From contig NZ_NEDJ01000033.1 of the NCBI RefSeq assembly GCF_002114285.1, positions 1 through 35,602 of the forward strand: DNA of 35,602 bases. Direction: 5' to 3'. Positions 30,090 to 35,602 of this stretch are shown here, one piece after another (the stretch's first letter is position 1; each line of letters begins with the position of its first letter). The notes under the pieces were generated by a model. The model did not search any database. It was not told the DNA's origin and worked only from the letters and a program-made list of their open reading frames with translations. Origin of the DNA: Halorubrum ezzemoulense DSM 17463. Lineage in GTDB: Archaea; Halobacteriota; Halobacteria; Halobacteriales; Haloferacaceae. The translations under genes and the position numbers were made by a program.

Positions 30090-31313
30090 CTACCGCCCGA
30101 GTTCCGCGTGCGCCGACGAGAGGTGGCGGGAGCCGAGCGCCGCGAGCAGCGACAGTTCGCCGGCGAGCGCGCAGACCGCGATCGACTCCGCGAGCGCGTC
30201 GGCGTTGCTGCCGGCGGGATCGCCGCCGCCGGCGACGCCGAGGATTTCCAGGCTCGCCTGCTGGGTCGGGAGCTTCGTCCCGCCGCCGACCGTCCCCACT
30301 TCGAGACTTGCCAGCGAGACGGAGACGTAGAGGTCGCCGTCGGCGGTCGTCTCGGCGGTCGTGATCGCGTTCGCCCCCTCGACGACCTGCGCCTCGTCCT
30401 GCCCGGTGGCGAGGAACATCGCCGCGACCGCGTTGGCGACGTGGGCGTTGAAGCCGAGCGCGCCCGCCTTCGCGGAGCCGACGAGGTTCTTCCGGGTGTT
30501 GATCTCAGCGATCGCCTCCGGGGTCGTGTGGAGGCGCTCCTCGACGGTCTCGCGTGGGACCGTCGCGTCGGCGACGACCGAGCGCCCGCGCCCCTCGACG
30601 GCGTTGATCGCGGCCGGCTTCTTGTCCGAACAGAGGTTCCCCGACAGCGCGACCAGCGAGGCGTCCGTCTCCGCCTCGATAACGTCGCAGGCCTCTCGGG
30701 TCGCGATGGTTGCCATGTTCATCCCCATCGCGTCTTTCGTGTCGTAGCGGAACCGGCAGAACACGTTGTTGCCGACGACGTACGGCGTCACGTCGAGCAG
30801 TTCGCCGTGGCTCGTCGTCGACTCCGCGGCCTCGCGCAGCGCGGGGACGTTGTCGCGCAGCCACGCGACGAGCGCCTCGGCCTCGGCGACGCCAGCGACC
30901 TGGAAGACGGGCGCGCGCGTCATCCCGCTCTTCGTCACGCGCGCGGTCGCGCCGCCGGCGTCCTCGACGACGGAGCAGCCGCGGTTGATCGACGCGACCA
31001 GCGCGCCCTCGGTGGTCGCCAGCGGCAGGTAGCGCTCGGCCGTCCCCGCGCCGCCGTCGACGGTCACCGGACCGGCGACGCCGACGGGGACCTGGACCCC
31101 GCCGAGGGTGTTCTCGATGTTCGAGCCGTGGACCGCCGCGGCGTCGAACGCGTACTCGCCGAGCGGGTCGAGGTCGGCGTCGGTCGCCTCCGCGACGAGC
31201 AGCCGGCGCGCGGCGGCCGCGGCGTCGGCGTCGGCGTGGTCTTCCAGCTCGTGGAAGCGGAGGTCGCCGTCGCGGACCCGGGCCGCGAGGTCCGCGGGAG
31301 TCGGTTGCGACAT
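30090..31313 (-). CDS. hmgA: Hydroxymethylglutaryl-CoA reductase (NADPH), class I
   Basis: This 407-residue enzyme has the complete set of HMGR residues. These are ENTLGGVQVPVGVAGPV (about 67-83), TTEGALVASINRG with the catalytic Glu102, GNLCSDKKPAAIN with the DKK lysine, TGQDEAQVVEGAN with the catalytic Asp306, GTVGGGTKLPTQ, and AHAELGR with the catalytic His402. It reduces HMG-CoA with two NADPH to mevalonate for the isoprenoid lipids and carotenoids of the cell. It is the statin target in haloarchaea. The ATG at 31313 has a TATA-like GTAATTAG (minus strand, about 31338-31345) about 29 nt upstream. Monocistronic. Confidence 0.96.
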   Translation of the reverse strand: MSQPTPADLAARVRDGDLRFHELEDHADADAAAAARRLLVAEATDADLDPLGEYAFDAAAVHGSNIENTLGGVQVPVGVAGPVTVDGGAGTAERYLPLATTEGALVASINRGCSVVEDAGGATARVTKSGMTRAPVFQVAGVAEAEALVAWLRDNVPALREAAESTTSHGELLDVTPYVVGNNVFCRFRYDTKDAMGMNMATIATREACDVIEAETDASLVALSGNLCSDKKPAAINAVEGRGRSVVADATVPRETVEERLHTTPEAIAEINTRKNLVGSAKAGALGFNAHVANAVAAMFLATGQDEAQVVEGANAITTAETTADGDLYVSVSLASLEVGTVGGGTKLPTQQASLEILGVAGGGDPAGSNADALAESIAVCALAGELSLLAALGSRHLSSAHAELGR

Positions 31314-31396
31314 GCCGCCCTCTCCTCGCGGCGGGCGCTAATTACTGTCGGTTCGGCGGGCCTCCCGGGGCGAGCGGAGCGGACCGACTGGGCGAG

Positions 31397-31870
31397 CTAC
31401 CGGCCGACGAACCCCGAGAGCCGCTCGCGGAGCGACTCGCCGCCGAGCTTGAGGTAGTAGGCGTCCCCCCCGTCCTCGTAGTAGTCGTCGATGCGGCGGA
31501 TCACCTCGAAGCCGAGGTGCTCGTAGAAGCCGAGCGCCTGCCGGTTGGTCGTGCGGGCGTGACAGGTGACGGACCGGTGGTTCTCCGCGACGTCGGCGAT
31601 CAGGCGCTCGGCGTGGCCGCGGCGGCGGTGATCGGGGTGAACGGCGAGAAGGAGGATGTAGCCGTCGCGCCGGACGGAGGCGAACGCGACGAGCCGGTCG
31701 TTCTCGACGAGTAGGTGGCCGGTCGACCGGCGGTACGCGTCGACGAAGAAGCCGCGTCGCTGTCGGAGGACGCCCTCAGCGGACCGAATCTGCTCTTTGA
31801 GCTCCCACGCGGCGGTCGCGTAGTCGGACTCGCCGGGCGGGTCGGTCCGTTTCTCGACGTTGACGCTCAC
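31397..31870 (-). CDS. GNAT family N-acetyltransferase (RimI-like)
   Basis: This 157-residue GNAT domain shows the central strand and acetyl-CoA loop YILLLAVHPDHRRRGHAERLI (R-R-x-G-x-A). The motif B region is VTCHARTTNRQALGFYEHLGFEVIRRIDDYY, and the protein ends YYLKLGG plus a basic tail. The LGFEVIRR/YYEDGGDAYYL end resembles RimI-type N-terminal acetyltransferases, but the substrate is not proven. The start is the GTG at 31870 with a TATA box 28 nt upstream. The intergenic region of 191 bp separates it from the divergent DUF502 gene. Confidence 0.85.
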   Translation of the reverse strand: MSVNVEKRTDPPGESDYATAAWELKEQIRSAEGVLRQRRGFFVDAYRRSTGHLLVENDRLVAFASVRRDGYILLLAVHPDHRRRGHAERLIADVAENHRSVTCHARTTNRQALGFYEHLGFEVIRRIDDYYEDGGDAYYLKLGGESLRERLSGFVGR

Positions 31871-31893
31871 TGCGATGACCTAACACGCGGGCG

Positions 31894-31902
31894 GAATATA
31901 AC
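31894..31902 (-). promoter_or_regulatory. TATA box of the RimI-like GNAT gene
   Basis: On the minus strand the element reads GTTATATTC, centred about 28 nt before the GTG at 31870, consistent with leaderless transcription. Confidence 0.55.
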
Positions 31903-32061
31903 TCCACCGCCAGCGGGGACCGTTGCGGGCGGTAGCTCCGCTCTCAACGGGTCGGGACCGTATCGAAGGCCGGGTCCGAAGCGGGTGGGTACCCGGGGAC
32001 GCCGGCGCGGGCCGAGCGCTCGACGGAAACGTTTTGTCGCGGTCGCGCGTGGTCGCGATCA

Positions 32062-32979
32062 ATGACCGACGAGTCGTCGGGGGCCGAGCTGCTCCGACGG
32101 GCCTTCCTCACCGGCGTCGCCGTCATCGTCCCCGCCGTCATCACGCTGGCCGTGCTCGCGTTCGCGTTCAACGCGGTGTACGACTACCTCGACGCGTTCT
32201 CCTCGGCGGTCGTGGCCGTGACGCCGGGAGCCGGACTCCCGGTGATCGGCGCGGTCTCCCGCGAGACCGCGATCGAGGTCGCGACGCCGGTCGTGTTCGT
32301 GGCCGCGATCCTCCTCGTGGGCGCCGGCGTCGAGTCCTCGCGGTACGGCGAGCGCGCGGTCGACTACGTCGACGACGCGGTCGAGCGGGTCCCGGGCGTC
32401 GGCTCCGTCTACCAGGGGTTCCGACAGATGAGCGACGCGATGCTCGACTCGGAGGGCGGGAACTTCCGCGAGGTCGTCCTCGTCGAGTTCCCGACCGAGG
32501 AGACGTACACGCTCGCGTTCGTCACGAGCGAGACCCCCGATGTCATCGCGGACCACGCGGACGGCGATGGCGACGGGATGCGAACGCTGTTCATGCCGAT
32601 GGCCCCGAACCCGGTGATGGGCGGCCACGTCGTCTTCGTCCCCGACCGCCGGGTCGTCGACGTCGAACTGACCGTCGACGAGGGGATCCGCGCGCTGGTC
32701 ACGAGCGGGGTCGCGCTGGAGGAGGTCGCGGCCGACCTCGACGACGTCGACCCGGATGACCTCCGCCCCGGCGCGCCGGAGCGGACCATCGACGCCCGGT
32801 TCCCGGCGGACGGGCGACCGGAGAACGCGGAGGAGCCCCGCGACGAGAGCGGCGGAGAGGGTCGAAAGGGCGGTGGAGAGGGCCACAAGACCGGCGGAGA
32901 GGGCCACAAGACCGGCGGAGAGGGCCACAAGACCGGCGGAGAGAGCCGCGAGGGCGGCCGAAGCGTGGACGAGCGATGA
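32062..32979 (+). CDS. DUF502 family membrane protein with repetitive C-terminal tail
   Basis: This 305-residue protein has two hydrophobic spans at about 13-40 (FLTGVAVIVPAVITLAVLAF) and about 72-90 (VVFVAAILLVGAGVESS). The DUF502 core follows: VPGVGSVYQGFRQMSDAML, FREVVLVEFP, TLAFVTSET, TLFMPMAPNPVMGGHVVFV and GIRALVTSGVAL. Its function is not known. The last 45 or so residues are a Gly/Glu/Lys repeat tail built from GGEGHKT units encoded by 21-bp repeats. The ATG at 32062 follows a TATA-like CGTTTTGTC by about 29 nt. The stop overlaps the archease start (ATGA, 32976-32979), which places it in the RNA-ligase locus. Confidence 0.87.
   Translation: MTDESSGAELLRRAFLTGVAVIVPAVITLAVLAFAFNAVYDYLDAFSSAVVAVTPGAGLPVIGAVSRETAIEVATPVVFVAAILLVGAGVESSRYGERAVDYVDDAVERVPGVGSVYQGFRQMSDAMLDSEGGNFREVVLVEFPTEETYTLAFVTSETPDVIADHADGDGDGMRTLFMPMAPNPVMGGHVVFVPDRRVVDVELTVDEGIRALVTSGVALEEVAADLDDVDPDDLRPGAPERTIDARFPADGRPENAEEPRDESGGEGRKGGGEGHKTGGEGHKTGGEGHKTGGESREGGRSVDER
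32851..32955 (+). repeat. Five 21-bp tandem repeats inside the DUF502 gene
   Basis: Units start at 32851, 32872, 32893, 32914 and 32935. The second and third differ by one base and the third and fourth are identical (GGCGGAGAGGGCCACAAGAC plus C). The first and last are degenerate. Each encodes a GGEGHKT-type heptapeptide, so copy changes keep the frame. Confidence 0.9.
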
Positions 32980-33422
32980 CCTACGAGCTCCGCGACCACA
33001 CCGCCGACGTCGCCGTCGAGGCGACCGCCGAGACCCCCTCGGCGCTGTTCGCCGCGGTCGCCGACGGACTTACGGCCGCGAGCGCGGAGTCCGTTCCGGC
33101 GACGGGCGGCGAGCGGTTCGAGCTAACGGTCACCGCCGAGAGCCGCGAGGCGCTGCTGTTCGACTACCTCGACCGGCTGATATACGAGCGCGACGTGCGG
33201 CTCGTGCTCCCGGCCGATCACCGCTGTACGGTCGCCGAACCGGACGACGGGAACGGCGAGGACGACCCCGCGGAGCCGGGCGAGTGGCGGCTCGCGGCCA
33301 GCGCGCGCGGCGTCCCGCTCGGCGCGGTGGCCGCCCGAGAGATCAAGGCCGTCACCTACTCCGAGATGGCTCTCGAACGCCGCGGCGACGAGTGGTACGC
33401 GTACGTCGTGTTCGACGTGTGA
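32976..33422 (+). CDS. Archease (RtcB activator)
   Basis: This 148-residue protein starts MTYELRDHTADVAVEATAET, with the archease-defining DHTADVA motif. It continues LFDYLDRLIYERDV and LGAVAAREIKAVTYSEM, and ends YAYVVFDV with the conserved terminal Asp. The acidic residues near the N-terminus and at the end form the metal site through which archease stimulates guanylylation of RtcB. The usual His after KAVTY is Ser here. A small acidic insertion (DDGNGEDDPAEPG) replaces a loop. The ATG overlaps the DUF502 stop by four bases, and rtcB lies 0.7 kb downstream, fitting its role. Confidence 0.93.
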   Translation: MTYELRDHTADVAVEATAETPSALFAAVADGLTAASAESVPATGGERFELTVTAESREALLFDYLDRLIYERDVRLVLPADHRCTVAEPDDGNGEDDPAEPGEWRLAASARGVPLGAVAAREIKAVTYSEMALERRGDEWYAYVVFDV

Positions 33423-33460
33423 GGCCGTGCCCCCCGCCTCGGAGCCGGCCGTGAGGAACC

Positions 33461-33470
33461 ATTATAGTTA
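33461..33470 (+). promoter_or_regulatory. TATA box of the membrane-protein gene at 33490
   Basis: ATTATAGTTA is centred about 26 nt before the ATG at 33490. It shows that this gene has its own promoter although it sits between archease and rtcB. Confidence 0.55.
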
Positions 33471-33489
33471 TCGAGTACATTGGTAACGT

Positions 33490-34032
33490 ATGTCACACTC
33501 AGAGCGGAGCGACGGGATCGGATCGACGGTGGCGGAGCGGCGGTGGCGCGCGGGGGCGAGCGGCGGGCTCGTGGCCGGCGCCGCGATGGGCGCCGTGTTA
33601 CACTTCGGTCTCGGGCTCATGCCGACGATCGGCGCGCTGGTCGGGGTAGAGACGGTCCTCGTCGGGTGGGCCGTCCACCTGTTCAACAGCGCGCTGTTCG
33701 GTGCGCTGTTCGTCGCCGTCTTCGACCGCCCCTTCTTCGCGGAGCTCCGGGGAGATGTCGGCGGGTGCCTCTCGCTCGGCGTCGTCCACTCCGCGCTGCT
33801 GGGCGTGCTCACCGGCGGCCTGCTGTTGCCGGCCGCGATCGCGATCGAGGGCGCGACCGCGCTGCCGGTGCCGACGCTCCCGGTGCCGGGACTGACGGCC
33901 AGCTTCGAGTTCGGCGCGGTCATCGCGGTCGCGCACCTGCTGTACGGGCTCGTCCTCGGCCGAGTCTTCGCCGCGTTCACGCTCGCCGAGGGCGCGATCG
34001 GCTGGCTCCCGATCGACCCGCTCGACCAGTAG
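33490..34032 (+). CDS. Haloarchaeal membrane protein, unknown function
   Basis: This 180-residue protein has about four or five hydrophobic spans: AGASGGLVAGAAMGAVLHFG, WAVHLFNSALFGALFVAVF, LSLGVVHSALLGVLTGGLLL, FGAVIAVAHLLYGLVLGRVF and a final amphipathic FTLAEGAIGWLPI. Histidines recur within the spans (VLHFG, AVHLF, VVHSA, VAHLL), which could bind heme or metal, but no known motif is completed. I do not recognise the family. It has its own TATA box and a 67-bp gap from archease, so its place in the RNA-ligase locus may be incidental. rtcB starts 98 bp downstream. Confidence 0.68.
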   Translation: MSHSERSDGIGSTVAERRWRAGASGGLVAGAAMGAVLHFGLGLMPTIGALVGVETVLVGWAVHLFNSALFGALFVAVFDRPFFAELRGDVGGCLSLGVVHSALLGVLTGGLLLPAAIAIEGATALPVPTLPVPGLTASFEFGAVIAVAHLLYGLVLGRVFAAFTLAEGAIGWLPIDPLDQ

Positions 34033-34130
34033 GCGGTCGCGGTCGGGCGACGGGCGTCGATCTCGACGGACTCGCTCGCGTCGCCGCCCGCTGACGCAAC
34101 GCCCTTGCCTCCCCGCGTCGAACGCCGGGT

Positions 34131-35602
34131 ATGACAACGCGCGAGTTCGATGGGATCCGACTGGAGAAGGTGCGCGAGCACGTCTGGGAGATCCCCCGCG
34201 AGGGCGACATGAACGTCCCCGCCCGGGTCCTCGCCAGCGAGTCGCTGCTCGAGGAGATTGGCGACGACGACTCGCTCCAGCAGTTGAAAAACGCCACTCA
34301 CCTTCCCGGCATCGTCGAGCCCGCGCTCTGTATGCCCGACGGGCACCAGGGGTACGGCTTCCCGGTCGGCGGCGTGGGCGCTATCGACGCCCGAACCGGC
34401 TGTATTTCGCCGGGAGCGGTCGGCTATGACATCAACTGCGGCGTCAGAATGGTGCGAACGAATCTCACCTACGACGACGTGCGCGGCCGGGAGGAGGAGC
34501 TGGTCGACGCGCTGTTCGAGGCCGTCCCGTCGGGACTGGGCGGCGGCGGCGTGATAGACGGCGACGCCGACGCGATCGAGGGCGCGCTCGAACGGGGCGT
34601 CGAGTGGGCGGTCGAGGAGGGGTACGGGATCGAGAGCGACCTCGCGCGCTGCGAGGACGAGGGGCGTCGCCCCGACGCCCGGCCGGAGTACGTCTCCCAG
34701 AAGGCGATGGACCGCGGCCGGAACCAGATGGGGTCGCTCGGTTCGGGCAACCACTTCCTGGAGGTCCAGCGCGTCACCGACGTGTTCCGCGGGGACGTGG
34801 CCGAGGCGTACGGCCTCGAAGCGGACGGCATCGTCGTCTTAATCCACTGCGGGAGCCGCGGGCTGGGCCACCAGACCTGTAACGACTACCTCCGGCGGAT
34901 CGAGCAGGAGCACGACGACCTGCTCGCCGAGCTCCCCGACAAGGAGCTCGCGGCCGCGCCGGCCGGCTCCGACCTGGCCGACGAGTACTACGGCGCGATG
35001 GGCGCGTGTATCAACTTCGCGTGGGTGAACCGCCAGCTGATCACGCATCAGGCGCGCGAGACGTTCGGCCAGGTGTTCGGCGCCGACCCGATCGAGGACC
35101 TCGGGATGGAGCTGCTGTACGACGTGGCGCACAACATCGCCAAGAAGGAGACCCACGAGGTCGGCGTCGACGCCGAGGGGCGCCCGGCCGTCGGCGGCGC
35201 GGCCGTCGACCGCGCGGAGCGCGAGCTGTACGTCCACCGCAAGGGCGCGACGCGGGCATTTCCCGCCGGCAACGGGGACGTGCCCGAGGCGTACCGCGGG
35301 GTCGGCCAGCCCGTCATCATCCCCGGCAGCATGGGCGCGGGCTCGTACGTCCTCCGCGGCGGAGAGGAGTCGATGGGCGTCTCGTTCGGCTCGACCGCCC
35401 ACGGCGCGGGGCGGCTGATGAGCCGCACGCAGGCGAAACAGGAGTTCTGGGGCGGCGACGTACAGGACGACCTCGAAGACGGCCAACAGATCTACGTGAA
35501 GGCGCAGTCCGGTGCCACCATCGCCGAGGAGGCCCCCGGCGTCTACAAGGACATCGACGAGGTGATCCGCGTGAGCGACGAGCTCGGCATCGGCGACAAG
35601 GT
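34131..35602 (+). CDS. rtcB: RNA-splicing ligase RtcB, 3' end cut by window edge
   Basis: 490 codons are in the window with no stop, and only a few residues should be missing after DELGIGDK. The metal and active-site residues match the archaeal enzyme: GYDINCGVR (Asp100, Cys103), GSGNHFLE (His208), IHCGSRGLGH (His239), DVAHNIAKKE (His334) and STAHGAGR, whose His424 should carry GMP. The protein joins tRNA exon halves, or broken RNA with 2',3'-cyclic phosphate and 5'-OH ends, using GTP and Mn. There is no intein in the covered part, although some archaeal RtcB genes contain one. The start is the ATG at 34131. The archease gene lies upstream on the same strand. Confidence 0.95.
   Translation, partial: MTTREFDGIRLEKVREHVWEIPREGDMNVPARVLASESLLEEIGDDDSLQQLKNATHLPGIVEPALCMPDGHQGYGFPVGGVGAIDARTGCISPGAVGYDINCGVRMVRTNLTYDDVRGREEELVDALFEAVPSGLGGGGVIDGDADAIEGALERGVEWAVEEGYGIESDLARCEDEGRRPDARPEYVSQKAMDRGRNQMGSLGSGNHFLEVQRVTDVFRGDVAEAYGLEADGIVVLIHCGSRGLGHQTCNDYLRRIEQEHDDLLAELPDKELAAAPAGSDLADEYYGAMGACINFAWVNRQLITHQARETFGQVFGADPIEDLGMELLYDVAHNIAKKETHEVGVDAEGRPAVGGAAVDRAERELYVHRKGATRAFPAGNGDVPEAYRGVGQPVIIPGSMGAGSYVLRGGEESMGVSFGSTAHGAGRLMSRTQAKQEFWGGDVQDDLEDGQQIYVKAQSGATIAEEAPGVYKDIDEVIRVSDELGIGDK

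Noticed and set aside
34131-35602. Intein within RtcB
   Set aside because: The ligase sequence is continuous through all metal and guanylylation motifs with no long insertion.

Overview
The window reads as a piece of chromosome from a haloarchaeon (class Halobacteria, Halorubrum-like). The base composition is very GC-rich and the encoded proteins are strongly acidic, with many Asp/Glu and Gly/Ser/Asp linkers. GTG starts are common. Many genes have an archaeal TATA box centred about 27 nt before the start codon, as expected for leaderless transcripts. Several gene families are typical of or restricted to haloarchaea or archaea: bacterioruberin synthesis, DacZ, UPF0200/UPF0201, CofH, class I HMG-CoA reductase, and archease with RtcB. 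The genus is my inference.

Layout. 1-5540: start of a Dam-type DNA adenine methylase (cut by the window edge), a small winged-helix protein, a small membrane protein, an FAD oxidoreductase, a universal stress protein, an OFA-type MFS transporter, and a methyltransferase coupled to a membrane protein. 5627-11760: pirin, a TIGR00300 (LOR/SDH, ornithine cyclodeaminase-like) enzyme coupled to a GNAT acetyltransferase, a Gfo/Idh/MocA dehydrogenase, a second stress protein, a two-domain rhodanese and an SDR. 11952-15294: a tightly overlapping three-gene carotenoid operon (CrtD-type desaturase, LyeJ elongase, CruF hydratase) that fits the bacterioruberin branch from lycopene. 15378-18537: DacZ diadenylate cyclase preceded by a possible leader peptide, a third stress protein, an MBL-fold hydrolase and MoaA. 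18626-22587: an S9 peptidase, then a less GC-biased stretch holding an S66 (LdcA/MccF-like) peptidase and a degenerate region that ends at a tRNA-Arg(UCU) gene. This is the most accessory-looking part of the window.

22696-27947: UPF0200 kinase-like and UPF0201 genes (overlapping), a membrane protein, a GNAT, an HSL-type alpha/beta hydrolase, an EamA exporter and a two-headed ArsR-type regulator. 28171-31870: CofH (coenzyme F420), a small winged-helix protein with a perfect palindrome over its leaderless start region, HMG-CoA reductase and a GNAT. 32062-35602: a DUF502 membrane protein with a repeat-encoded tail that overlaps archease, a small membrane protein, and the RNA ligase RtcB (cut by the window end just before its C-terminus).

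Most of the window is ordinary core haloarchaeal genome. Overlapping starts of the GTGA or ATGA type tie together five gene sets. Points worth a second look are the dacZ leader ORF, the palindrome at 29724-29743, three intergenic or coding tandem duplications, the inverted-repeat cluster at 729-823, the S66/tRNA-Arg island with a broken coding remnant, and an atypical SAM-binding loop in the methyltransferase. I did not find CRISPR arrays, insertion sequences, phage genes or an obvious defence island apart from the edge-truncated Dam-type methylase.
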